Source: Acanthaster planci (lineage: Eukaryota; Echinodermata; Asteroidea; Valvatida; Acanthasteridae). From it: a DNA stretch of 64,000 bases. Where the stretch lies: contig NW_019091359.1 in NCBI RefSeq assembly GCF_001949145.1, positions 1,894,337-1,958,336 on the forward strand, given 5' to 3'. The notes below the pieces were generated by a model. The model worked only from the letters and a program-made list of their open reading frames with translations. It searched no databases and was not told where the DNA came from. Shown here in pieces: positions 1 through 13,000 of the stretch. The position numbers and the translations under genes were made by a program. The first letter of the stretch is position 1; each line of letters opens with the position of its first letter.

Positions 1-869
1 TAACTGAAGCAACTACTTCGTCATAAGTCCTAAACTAAAGTGCCGCCTGATCAAATGCAGACATTGCGCATCCAACGCCACTACAGCCATTGATGATGGT
101 GGCTTTGGGAAATCGAAAAGCTGCTTTAAAAAGAAAAAAAGCTACTTGAATGTAGAAATAGGCCTAGACCCTCTTTAAATAAAAATTAACTGTTCTGGAA
201 AATATAAATAGCTGCTCTGAAAAATACACATAGCAGCTCTTGAAAATAAAGTAGCTCCTCTCGTGAATAAAAAAGTAAAAGATGTTAAAACCAAAAGTTA
301 CTTTAAAAATATGGTTTTATTAAACGGGGCAATGAATTTCACTTCCCGGCCATGACGCCATCAAGCTTGTAATTGAACATAAAAATAAGATAAGGCCCGT
401 GACCAAATCTTACTTAGAGTTCCTAAAAATGGAGTCAGTACAGTTGGCATGATTTCTTTTGGGGGGGTTCTATCGATTACACGACGTCTCTGATCCAATC
501 TCAAACGATTGGTTTGTTTGGTGAGAATTCCACACATCATGTACGGACATCTCTATACTAGCTACTTCCCCTTAGTGACATGTCAGCAACCAGGAAGCGA
601 TAACATGTTCTAAAAAGTTAAATTTAGCCGGGAAAATATTATAAGTTTACTTAGAAAACAGTTTTTTCGGACCAGTCTTCAAGCCTCTAGGGTTTCAGCA
701 CATGGACCTTGTTCCCAGTGTTGCCGTGACCGGCGGCAAGGTTGTCCCCAAGCAACATGAAGAGACTTAACGGCCCCATTCGCATTTTTCTAACCGACTT
801 CTCCCATAGCCTCTTAAGGAAATTTAACATTTGTGAATATATTACGAACTACTAATGCAATGTACTCAA

Positions 870-943
870 CCTGTAAAAATTAAAGGACAACTTATTGATA
901 CAGAGTCCTGTAAAAATTAAAGGACAACTTATTGATACACAGT
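870..943. repeat. two-copy 37-bp tandem duplication
   Basis: The 37-base segment at 870–906, starting CCTGTAAAAATTAAAGGACA, is repeated head to tail at 907–943. The only visible differences are near the end of the unit. No function is evident. It looks like a recent local duplication. Confidence 0.9.
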
Positions 944-1803
944 GATCACAAATAACCAATAGCCTACCAAATGACTCCTGAGTCAAGTTTCCTAGAATAA
1001 ACGTCTGTTGGGTGTCCACTCAATTCCTCCACGTCACGATGAGTAAAAATGCCACTACAGCGAGTCATGAGTTAAATACAATCCGACGATGACACGCAAA
1101 TTCCATATGAACACGTTGGAGATCACTATAAAGCACAGGCCGAGAGTCCTACGCAACCCATGCAATGGCGAGGAGTGAGAAATAAATCGAATATTGACAT
1201 AGCTACGGCGTGAATAACACGGTTCAGTGAACTGCATGTAGTGTACCCACTGTACATGTACAATCACATGCATCGCCACGTCACCTCTTCGTGACATTAT
1301 AGCAACTCCCACTGGAAAATTTTTGCCTGGTTACACACGGTGACTCCTAAGTATTCCGTTCCATCATGACTATAAATGTCGAACTTTTGGGTTCGTATGC
1401 CTATAACTGCCTCACCACACTTCTGTTTTGGGGAACATTTTCGTCAAGAAACTTCACGGTGCATCTCGGTGAATATTTTGCGGGACCGAGGTCAGGTATG
1501 CTCTACAGATGTGCATTGCTTGTATATCGTCGGGCTCCGACCGAAAAGATTTAGCTGGTTCCCTGCTGCTGTATTAACACCAGGTGGTTGTCACCGTTTA
1601 AAAAAATACATGCAGTGTATGACGTAATGCGTGGGATTCCCCCTTCTTTAGGCGCAGCTCGTACCACTGATCTCTATTGTCAGTGGCTCGTACTCACTGT
1701 TTTTCCATATTTTGTGTGGACGTGTTGGGGGCACGGACGTGTATATACGTCCGTGGTTGGGGGTTGCGCAGGTCAATTACATGTACATGCAATATGCAAA
1801 ATT

Positions 1804-1930
1804 ACGGAGCCCCTAAAGGGACACCCCCGATTTTTTTTTTATCTCGTCCGCACAACATTATCTCGTGCGCAAGACATTATCTCGTGCGCACGAGATAAAA
1901 AAAAATGGGATGACCCTTTAGGGGCTCTGT
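1804..1930. repeat. foldback element with 40-bp arms and internal tandem units
   Basis: The left arm (1804–1846) starts ACGGAGCCCCTAAAGGG and runs through a T tract to ATCTCG. The right arm (1891–1930) is its imperfect reverse complement, ending CCCTTTAGGGGCTCTGT. The loop holds short tandem units built on CATTATCTCGTGCGCA, and TCTCGTGCGCACGAGA is itself palindromic. It could form a long hairpin and resembles a miniature foldback transposon. No coding capacity is seen. Confidence 0.85.
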
Positions 1931-2690
1931 ACAAAATAATACAACAGAAATCGAAAATTTTTTCTTAATTAAATTGTGATGCATATTGCAGAATCCGGAA
2001 AACAAGCCATTTTTCCGGATACACTACCCAAAAAATAAACCGGCAAAATCAGTTCGGAAAAATTGACTGATTTCGGACAATTTTAAAATTTGCCACCTGA
2101 CTGTGTAGGTTACCAGACCTAGAGATTCCTAAGAATTAGCAGAGATGTCCTTTGGTCTAGTGTACTCATAGACTCGAATATTAATTTGATAGGGGTTGTG
2201 CATACTTTTTAGGCGTAAAATGTTATTTTCTTGCTCGATTGGCTTGCTCACATGCTGTTCTCGGCAAATGAACTTATGGCGGAGTACATCACAGCTACTC
2301 CTTTGTTGTGGCGTTATGTAAAAATAATACTTTTAGTTTACTTTTTTAAAGGTGACAGTATCACAATCCTGAAGTTAACTTTTTTTTCAAGAGGGGCGTG
2401 GTTTAAATACGGAGCTGAGGAAGGACTTGAAAAGTTAACGTTTCGAGAATCCACTAGCATTCTGTTGAAGTTAACAATGGAATATATTTGTTTAAAATTC
2501 CTTAACACTTCACTGACGATTCTCTAAAGCCTAAATGGCAGCTATTTTCTTGTGCGCGGGCTTTCGGAAATAAAGTGCGTTAAAACGGTAAAATCACGGT
2601 AAAACAGACTTTTTACGTTAGCTTGAAACGCCCCTTCTGAAATTCAGCATAAATGCCCTGAACGATTAAGGTATGCTACTTTTGTAGGAC

Positions 2691-5600
2691 ATGTTTGGCC
2701 GTTATCAAGTAATCAGCACGAAGGAGCCGAAGCAACTTCGAAGCACCCAGTCTTACATCTACTACACGGACGATAAGAAAGGCGAAGGAGCAACGGGAAG
2801 TGTATTTGGTGGCAGAGAAAAGGTACAAATCTCACAGATAAGCCTGCAATCGCAAGATTAATGGTTGAATTAATACTTCATTGAATTCAAAAATGTCTAG
2901 AAATTGGACACTGCTGGAATATCACTTCATAGGAAAAACTTTTCGCCTGAAACGTGAGTTTCTTTTACAAGCAGTGCATAACGTATTCCTCCCCTTTTTC
3001 CACCAGAAATCTGGCGAGAGGGTTGCTGTGAAGGTGTTCAACAATGTCAGTTACCGGAGACCTGGAAGCGTGCAGGAGAGAGAGTTTGACGTGCTCCTTA
3101 AACTAAAACACTCCAATATTGTGAAACTTCTTGCCATTGAATATGATGTAAGTTTATCTCCTTGTCCAAGCCTGTAAACAAAACAAAAGCTAAACGCACC
3201 TACTCGACACATATGGGGTTTGTGAAATAATTTCCCCAAGAAAGTGTCACTTGCGAGTGAGGAAAGATGTCACTTTCCGAAAGGATCAGAAACTGATCTG
3301 TAATTATAACGAAAAAAAAAGTTTTGGTAAAAGAATTATAAAGATATTGCCTTCTCTTACAAACTAATTGTAAACCTAGACGAAAGTGGATGAAAAGCAG
3401 TTTTTAAATAAAACATCTTCGCAGGCCGGTGCGGCGCGAAATGGCCAAGTCATTCAACGAGAAAAAAAGACTGCATGGGTAAACTTCAGGTTTAGCTTGA
3501 TTAACTGATAAACTTTATCACTTGAAGCAATAAAAAAACTCCCTCGTTCCTTTTCAGTCCACTTCCCACGATCGTGTCATCGTCATGGAGCTGTGTGAGG
3601 GTGGGAGTCTCTTCAACGTCTTAGACAAACCCGAGAATTCCTTTGGATTGCCTGAGACAGAGTTCATTATTCTCCTTCGGGATGTCAGTAAGTAGACATC
3701 ATTGTAGTCGCAGGGAAGACACTTTATGATGGCCTTTCGATGTGCATTATCCATACTTGACTGTGCATGTAGAAAGTTGTCAACCAAGAGGAACATTTTT
3801 CTCTAATTCCTGAGAACGTATTGTCATTTTAGCTATCAATACTGGGTCTGAAGTGTCATTGCATTGGGTATTCTCAGACTGCCCAGTTTACCAGAATTGT
3901 GGCCTCTAGAAAATATTAATGGGATATTTTGCACAGTTTGGTGAATTTCAAGAAGTTTCAACTCACCCGCATTAAGTAACCTCCGCTATTTATTTCCTAG
4001 TAGTGGTACATGGTTGGTGTAAGCAGTGAGACAGGACATTTTCCGTGTAGTTATACATGGCATGATATGACAGTGTCAGCTAGAATTTCAGGCTTAGAAT
4101 TGAGCCGAACGTCAATAAAACCCCGAATAGATACCCTAGTTGATCTAGTGTACTTGTGCACCGTGGCGTTCCAAATTCCATTGCAGCGATCCATTATTTC
4201 GGTAAGCTGACAGTACCACCATAGGCCCCTTGCTTCCTTCACGGATTGTAACTGCAGTATAAAAAGTTTGTCACCATAAAAGCAGGTACAAACGAGCAAG
4301 TGGGGTTTTTATTGTAATTTTTAAACCTTGTATCTTGTGATACGATCGTTGTGTTCTTGGCAACCCAAAGTTTATTTTCTTATCTGATCTGCAGGTCAGG
4401 GCATGAAACATCTGCAGGATAAAGGAATAGTACATCGTGACCTGAAACCGGGTAACATCATGTGCTGTTTCGGGCCCGACAGCTCTTCCGTGTACAAACT
4501 GGCTGATTTCGGTGCAGCTCGGGAATTAGCGGAGGGTGAAAACTTCGTCAGTTTGTACGGAACCGAGGAATACCTGGTGAGCTCTAAATGACTCACATTT
4601 CAAAGACAATACATTCACATGAATATCCTGACTCATTTCTTTGTAATCAAGAAGTAAGTTTTCCTTCGACTTAACTTGTTACACGAGCTGCAACTAATAG
4701 CTGGATTCCTCAATCACTTCCTTATTTCCTTGTTCATATTTGCTAGATGAACTCAGGGGCTCAAACTTCGGATATTTCCTTTTTCCTTTTCCTCAATAGT
4801 CATTTTCCACACCATTGAGATCCAGGCCTTGTATGAAGTCCTTTTATGGTCAATTCATGGGGTAGCCTCGGGGATTTTAAAGCCCTCGAAAAACCCCGAG
4901 ATACGTCAATCGAGATTTCGTAATGCGTGATGTTATTTCCTAAACTGATATCTTCCCCAGTGATGTGTGAAAATAGTTGTCTNNNNNNNNNNNNNNNNNN
5001 NNNNNNNNNNNNNNNNNNNNNNNNNNNNNNNNNNNNNNNNNNNNNNNNNNNNNNNNNNNNNNNNNNNNNNNNNNNNNNNNNNNNNNNNNNNNNNNNNNNN
5101 NNNNNNNNNNNNNNNNNNNNNNNNNNNNNNNNNNNNNNNNNNNNNNNNNNNNNNNNNNNNNNNNNNNNNNNNNNNNNNNNNNNNNNNNNNNNNNNNNNNN
5201 NNNNNNNNNNNNNNNNNNNNNNNNNNNNNNNNNNNNNNNNNNNNNNNNNNNNNNNNNNNNNNNNNNNNNNNNNNNNNNNNNNNNNNNNNTGGAAATAAAC
5301 AGAGTTAACCAAACAAGTTGTCTGTAGCCATTCAGATACATGCAGTGGGACACGGTTGGCTACCTCAATTAATGACCACCTGTGCCCCAATCCAGCCACG
5401 ATTTTGTTGTGGTTTCGCCGGATCACGTTTCATCCATTCCTAATTATCAATTTGTTGAAAATAAAAGACGCAATAAGTCGCTTTACTCTGTGGGAGCCCA
5501 ATTCAGTGTGTTTTTTTGGTACCGTTTTAGACTTCACTATACACAGAAGGTGTGGCGGAATCAAGTTCAAACAAGTTTTAGGCTGCCCCCGAATCTCTTG

Positions 5601-7065
5601 TCTAGAGCCAGGTCTAGGTCTTCGCTCCATTGGAAATGCGTGGAGACGCGCAGATAATAGACCTAGCCGTAGCTCTGGAAGCCCGTTTCGGACACGGCCT
5701 TAGTTTTACAGCAATTTGAGTGCCACATTCTAAGGTCTTTAGAGTCCTATGTGCAGCTGATTTTGAGATCGATCCCTTCAATATGTACCGTCGATCCCCG
5801 ATATTTTACTGCCGGCTCTGGGCACGGGTTTCATGTAGTTGTCGAGGTTATTGACCTAAAAGGAAGCAGCAAATGTTTATCACTAGAGCCGTCTCGAATG
5901 TCGTCATCAGGAAGATTTCCTTGCGTACGGGTGACCATGAAAATCTTGTATTTCCTGTTTTGTTTCTGGTAGCACCCGGATGTGTACGAGCGAGCCGTTC
6001 TCCGGAAACCGCTTGTGAGGCCATTCACAGCCTCCGTAGATCTCTGGAGCATAGGCGTAACTCTCTTTCATGCAGCTACGGGGGTGCTCCCCTTCAGACC
6101 ATACGGGGGCCGAAAGAATCGAGCCACGATGTGAGTCTTTATTATTTCAAAACAAGGCCATTAGAAGATGAAGCTTTACCCGATTTCATGGAGTGTGGGA
6201 ACTGCTTGGAGAAGTGTTTTTTTATTGGTACTCGTTGGTAACTGAAGGTATCCCATAGTTTTGGGGTCACTTTATTAGGCACTAAGGTCGACGACCAGCT
6301 AGTAAAATGTCATGTATAGGCTATGTCAGGAATTAAGTTCACTGCAAACACCACTACTCAACATCTCTCCCATCCTTTCACGTGTCCTCGGTGGTGTTTA
6401 TAGAGCTCTTTGGTTTCGCTAATTCTTAAGCCATTAGTCTGTATATGTTGGGGAGTCAGACTTCGACGAGCCTTAACCCCATGCTCAAGAAGAGTGTCAA
6501 TATTTCTACCTTTTGGTGAATGGACGTAATCAGAACATCCCAGCCCCCCCCCCCTGAAAAAAAAACTCTCGATGACCCTTTTGCACTTTATCAGTTCGAC
6601 AGCCGACACCACATCTTACTGCATCCATTTTGTGGAAAGGTATATACGAAAAACAGTCCGACACATCTAGTGAATTGGAATGCTCTTGAGGCACAACGTT
6701 GCATTTTACATTTCCCGTAAAAATGCAACGTTAATTTCGTTATTTAGTTGTTTGAATCCACACGACGTTGGGACAAACAAGTTGAATGTTCGGACATATG
6801 TGTCTTTGTTTCGCCGAGATTTTCATCGGATCGACACAAGTCTGATTTAAGAATGAAAGCAAAGTGATTTTATTGGAATTATTCAGGGTTCGTTATTATT
6901 CCCTTTTAAAATCGCGTGTGCCTCTTTACTATTTTTTTTTACATTGGACAGGCACCAGATGACCACCCTTAAGGCATCCGGAATCATCTCTGGCGTTCAA
7001 AGAGACTCCGAGAATGGTCGAATCGAATGGAGCAGGGAATTACCTAAGACAACGCAGATGTCACA
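2691..7065 (+). CDS. TBK1: TBK1 kinase-domain exons 1–6
   Basis: The glycine loop reads [11 protein letters not shown]. The catalytic lysine is in RVAVKVFNN (K53, matching human K38). The catalytic loop is [13 protein letters not shown] (D150) and the metal-binding motif is LADFGAARE (D172). The activation loop [11 protein letters not shown] is identical to the vertebrate one, with S187 matching the phosphorylated human S172. K45 aligns with human K30, a known ubiquitin acceptor. Exon 5 supplies [17 protein letters not shown] and the following PFRPYGG. An N-terminal extension of about 15 residues precedes the part that aligns with human TBK1. Intron 4 contains the assembly gap, but exons 4 and 5 join in phase 0 and give the expected [14 protein letters not shown], so no coding sequence appears lost in it. 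Confidence 0.94.
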
Positions 7066-10000
7066 GTGAGGGTCTTTTGAAAAATTTCCATCAGTTTCAT
7101 TTTAATTTGGGCTTATTGTTGAGCAATAATTGTTATCGTGTAGCTACTCCAAAGCCCCATCGCCACTCCAATTAATTCCGTTTGAATTCCTTTACATGCA
7201 CTTTGGAAATGAATTGGACTTGTTGATTCGAAGTCACTGTATTAGAGAGGCTTTCATCTTACTGTAAACAAACTTACCGTCAGCGTTTGCGTCACTCACA
7301 ATTAAATTACATCGCGACGTAGGGCTGTTATTTTAATCAAGCATCAATTTTTAAAGTGAGGTATACATTAATTTAAAAAAATTAAATCTATCCTTTGAAT
7401 GTTCGTTTCTCTTATTCATTTTCGAAATGTGCACTTATCCTTTAGTTGGTTTTTGGAGACTATTTGTATATTCATAAGCCGATGTTTTCAAACAGGAAAA
7501 TCTGCATTGTGGAGTTTGTCTTGCACACGGTCTTTTGGCTCAACAAGAGTTGCGTTAGCCAAATCAATATCCCAAAGGACCCGTGGACTTCCACAGGACT
7601 TAAATGTAGTCGGTAAACCAGAATTAACGCTGTAACCATGTTTTGTTTTCTCACAATTTCAATTCGTTCACCAATACAGAGGCCTGCGCCTTCTTGTTGA
7701 AGAAATGCTTGCTGGACTACTGGAAAGCGACGTGAACAGGATGTGGTCTTTCAAGACATTTTTTGACACCGCTCAGGCCATCGTGAACATGACTGTAGTC
7801 GATGTTTTCTACGTTGTGACGTCACAGCTCCTCAAGATTTACATTGATCCCACTCATTCGTAAGAACTATTTACTCCGTGCAATGTTTATTTTTGAAAAG
7901 ATGTACTTCAGAAAGACCTTTATTTACCGAACAATGTCTCAACAAAGAGCTATCATTCCAACCTGAGCTACCCTTCCTTTGTAGCTGTAGGCCAGCATGA
8001 ACTTGGCACGACTGTAGCAGTCTGAAATTCAGTAGGTGTGCTGATACACCCAGACATTACACCACTCTAACATCCTCCATCCACACTCAGGCGAGCCTGC
8101 TTTGGAGCTGGGAGCTCTTCTATCAGTGGAGCGTCCTCATGCACTTGGGATTCGGCCAGAAATCGCCCTATTTAAACTTAGACTTTTCCTTTTCAAAGCT
8201 CGACCTGAACATGTGTCAGGAGATTAACTTTCTGCAGTGTAGTCGAGTGAACAATATACAATCTGGAACTCTTTAAAACTTCTGAAATCAGCTTCTACTG
8301 CTACGCCAGACACTTAAGTGAAGTCAGTTACTGTGTTCAGATTACAAATTAGTTCCTTAACCATAGAATCAGTTAAGCCTAGACTGACATCACACAGAGT
8401 AGAATAGAGTAGATTAGATCAAATGCTAAATGTGGAAGATCGTTTGGTCACGGACAACACTGGAAATTTCTTCACTCTTAAAAATAAGACGACATTTTGT
8501 GAATCATATCATCGCATAAAAGCACACGGGTTTTGTTTGGCTTAAAATTTATCATTTCATATTTTTCTCCAGTGTGGGAGAGTGGCAAGCGATCAGTGTT
8601 GTTTACAGAGCCTGTTTAGTTGGAAAATTAGTCCCGTTCGCTGTCCGAACAGTGCGAGAGAAATTCTGCTTGGTTTCGAAAAAAATCCAATTGTCCGAAA
8701 TTTTCTAAGTGCTTTAGCATTCGGGAGATACCTCCAAATTTATTTTTCTACGTGTATTTTACCACAGAATGGCTTTCATATCTGCAGTTGATTCGGATTT
8801 TAGCTTCCGATTATGTCGAGACTTGTCTTGACAAAAATCAAAGTGAGGCATCATGTCTTTTGCAATATTAAGTTTCGAAACTCAACTATTGCATCATGTA
8901 CAGGAGTTGCTCATGTGCTATTGGAAGAACATAATGGCTGCCTCGCCATTGATGTCATGGTCAACATGGGTACGTTCCAGTGACGACTGTTTATCGGCCA
9001 ACGGGTGATTTTACCCAGCAATTCTTTGCTCAAAATACATCCCTGGTAACAGGCAAGATTGACTAGTGGTTGTCACTCGAACTTGCCCACGGTTGTCCCT
9101 ATGGTCGCCAGGCCAGAAACCAGATTAAAAATAAAATAAAAGGTGTTGGCTGTTACAGACTGGGTCACTTTATCTTGTACAACTTTTTTCCCCAATTGTT
9201 AATGCAGATTTGCCGAGTTTCAGGAAAAAGTTGCCATGCAGACGTCATTGCAGTCCGTAAATCAGATGCACATCTTCGAGCACGCCATATTTTACCCAGA
9301 ATCCAACGTGCCCTCCAAGGAATTCCCGGAGACAACACCATCCAATCCCATCTTTCTCTTCAAGAACACTTTCGATGGCGCTGTCTCACCAGTTGCCCCA
9401 GTTTGCCGTAAGCAATAGACCCAATGCCCGTAAGGCTTAAGCGCAGTGCTGCAACTCATTCACACTATACCTATTCACCGTGATCTTAGTTTTAAGATCA
9501 GTGTCAGGTTCTCTTTAATGACATCACTGACGAAATGAGTTTAAGCCAAACTTGTTTGTGTGCAACAGCTATATGCCTCTTGGCTTTTTTGACAATTGTT
9601 TTCGTTGTTTGATTGCTGAGGGTATCATTTGAGACATGGTGATGTTTCCAGGGTCAACTTGTGTTCCGTGCGGACATCAGTATACATTATTTCCATTCGT
9701 AGTATGCTGATTTACTCGTTGCTTGTAATCCACTCAGGTGCGTAAATAAGGGATGACTCTAGTTTTCAGAGCAACTCCTGCCTTCGGTCATCCAACGGTC
9801 TACATTATACTGGAAGGGCATTAGCTGCTTACAATCACTCTCAAAGGTAGGAACTGCTTTTAGGGTCACCTAAGAATTAAGCGATGTTCTTGGTGTTTTT
9901 TTCGTTACAGCAAACATACCAGATGTTCAGTCCAGATACTCATTGGGCACTGATGCCCCATCGACAAAGGTGAGTTGGAGAAACAGAATTGCGCACTGTT

Positions 10001-13000
10001 TCACGCATTTTAAAACATGGAAAACTGACCAAATATTTCAGCAAGAAAGAATATTTCTTTTTAATATGCCACCGATATGTGAAGTTTGTGCCCTTATCAA
10101 TTTTTGATACTTATGGTTGCGATAACCGTTTTCATGTCTTATCACTTTCAGAAGAGCATTGCCGTCCACTTCTGCCTCAAACGGAAACAAGAATTTCTTC
10201 TGTTGATGCAGATACTTCAGAACATGGCTGTAAAAGCCTTTACGTAAGTCAAAAGAGCATTTCTCGATCCGCTTGACGATGACTCTTATTTTTTCAAGCT
10301 TCTCTACTTTTTTCAGCACAGTCGTGTCTTACTCTTTTGCGTCTCGAACAAATGATGCAATTGATGGCGTATTCGGGAAGATAAACCCTTTTCTCATTGG
10401 TCCATTCTTTTACCAGTCAGGTGGTCAAAGACGAGGTGAACCACATGTGTTACCACTTGAACAAGCTGGAAACCACCAACAAAATGTTGCCGGTGGTAGT
10501 GGAGGGCCTGCGCTCTCGCATCGAAACCGATCGGCAGCTTGGACGGTGTTGCCAAAGTATCGCCAATGGGAATAAGACGCGTCTGGAAGTTAAACTACAG
10601 GATCTTGAGGTCTTAGGGGGCGAGATCACTGAAGCGATTGCAGAAGTCCGCAGGGTAATTATGGCTAATTTCAACCAGTAGTAGCTATAACGGTGTTGTG
10701 TCAAACAGGATGGCGGGATAGCCTCGCTGCTAAGATAACCCGGAGCCGACAAGGGACGCAATATTATTCAATTCAATTTTATCTTTTCCAGCTTTCACTA
10801 CAATTCGAAGAAGAGTCCAGAAGGCTAAATGTCATCAAGTGTGAGGTAGTTGATAGAGATGCCCTGAAGGAGGCATGGAATAAGCAGATCCTGCCCCAGT
10901 GCCAGCCAAAGGATAAATGGTAAACCAACTTGGGAAATGAATTCAACAGCTCATACGATAGAGGAAACCTGTAATAAATGCTTTACGTCAGTCTACCGTC
11001 AGACATCGTCGCTTGTGTAGTTTATTGCGGTGGCCTGTTCTTACCATATTCATTTAACCGCCTGGTTTAGAGTGGTTTCTCGGTATTGCTAGTAATACAT
11101 TTTAGACATTTGTTCACCCCTGTCCCTTTCGTCTTTCTTGTTTTGCATAGTCATCTTGTATGGATCTCTGTCGTAGTTCATAACCTACTAAGGTAGATCC
11201 CAAGTTGGCACATATCCGTCGTAGCAATTTCCCATAAGCCCTAGGGCAGAACGTCCTACTCTAGCCACTATCATTAATTTGATATACCAGTCATTTGGTT
11301 CACCTCTAATTTCCCGTACTCTTTCGTTTATTTTTATCTCTACGAACAAAGCATGTTCTTAAGATTTCAATAACTTTATTAATATCCATTTTACTTGAGT
11401 GTGATGTATAACTTCCTTGGAAGGTTTAAGTGACCCAGTCACCAGTTTCCACTCGACAGTTAATAGTATGAAGGTTTGATATTCCGAATACATATAGTTC
11501 ACGCAAATCCATACCCACACCCAACTGTGCATAGGTCCGTCACGCCTATCTTTGGTGTGCTCCCGTCTTTCTGCCCCACTCCACGTTATCGATCCTGCTG
11601 GGCCGTCCCAGTTGTTACTACATGTACCTGGATGATCTCGGACGAACGTGGTCTTTTCTGGCCAGGAGTTGGCGAATGACCTCTTCTGGCATTGATGACG
11701 ACTGCGCAGAGCGTTTTTTTTCGCTAGGATATTGCAATTGTCAGCTCGACGAGCAATGTGGCCGAGGAAAGAGGTGCTGGCGACGTCGGACTGTTGGTCG
11801 TGACGGGAGGCATTCTTGTTCTGTTGGAAAACTCGTTGTTGCTGGAGTCGATTGACTGGACGCCTAAGATCAATCGCTGGCGGTTTTGATGGAATGACTC
11901 GAGCAATCTGAGGTCTACTTACAGGGGGGACCAGGAATGACAAAAGTCCTGTGTAATCGGCTTGAAGTTCAGGCATTTTAACCTCCAGATTTTGCATAAG
12001 CTGTTGATCATAGCAGATAGTGAGAGACTGAGTCGTCTGAGGATAGACCTATCTGGTTCGCTACGCCCAGTGTTGTAAACCTTACATTCAAGATGCACGA
12101 AATCCTCCACAATATCGACAGGCTTGCCGTTGCCATGATGTGAGGGGGATTGTTGCTGTCGTTTTCTGCAAAGAAACCCGGGGCAGCCTCGTTCTGAAAC
12201 GACTGGAGTACCATTCTCGGGTCACTGATCATGTTACAGATCAGAACGACGTAATTCATATGGTTTATTAGTCAGAAAATAGCAAAAGGCCGAAGCATTA
12301 GTCGAAACGTTAGTCAAATATGCGAGAAAACGGGTAAAGGCGTTGACAGTAATGTCCGATAGTTTTGAGTCATTTCGGACTTTTAACCTTCGGACCTATT
12401 ACGCCGTTGGCATTAAGTCAGACTACTGAATCTTCGGATTCACGAAGCATTTACCCAGTGAACCCCAGGTATAGGAAAGTTATGTGTTTGCACCAACAAA
12501 CTTCCAGTTTGTAAACCATCGGAATATCGAACCCTTGAACTCCACCAAACATCATACACTTTTACGAACAATCAATGATTTGTCCAGAAAAATGCTATAA
12601 TGTTCACATCTTTGTAACAATTACAGCATAGAGCGTTTTGATGTCATGCTGTTCTCCCAACTGGAAATCTACTCTAATTTCTGCCGTGACAGCAAGGAGT
12701 CAACCCTGTCGTTCAACGCCGAGCAAATACACAAAATGGAGAAGTAAGCGATTGCATTTTGTGTTATTTCAATTAAACATACTCGGGTGGGTATGTTTAC
12801 ATTGCTGCTTCTAAAAAATGTCATGTTGCTGTTATTTCCTTTATCGAAATGTTTTGAGCTTATTTCGGAAATTTCAGTTGACAAACTCACAACTTGAACT
12901 TTGACATAGCAGATGCAAAACTTCACCAATGCCTTACACAAATTAAATGCTATATATCATCCATAACAGACGACGGACAACACTCGTATTTTGAATCACC

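Larger units (their letters stand above)
1..2687. other. upstream flank of the TBK1 gene, no gene recognised
   Basis: I find no convincing coding exon here. The stretch is AT-rich and holds a two-copy tandem duplication (870–943) and a strong foldback (1804–1930), listed separately. It presumably carries the TBK1 promoter and 5' UTR, but I see no clear core promoter element. The bases just before the ATG at 2691 read like a splice acceptor (pyrimidine-rich, ending TTTGTAG at 2687). The 5' UTR may therefore be split, with a non-coding first exon somewhere in this stretch. That is an inference. Confidence 0.5.

Noticed and set aside
4800-5426. Long reading frames spanning the N run
   Set aside because: They exist only because N codons are not read as stops.
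8904-8969. Possible extra TBK1 exon between exons 7 and 8, with good AG and GT borders
   Set aside because: Its open frame needs phase 1 on entry while exon 7 ends in phase 2. Exon 7 joins exon 8 (9208) directly in phase and the resulting protein aligns continuously with human TBK1.
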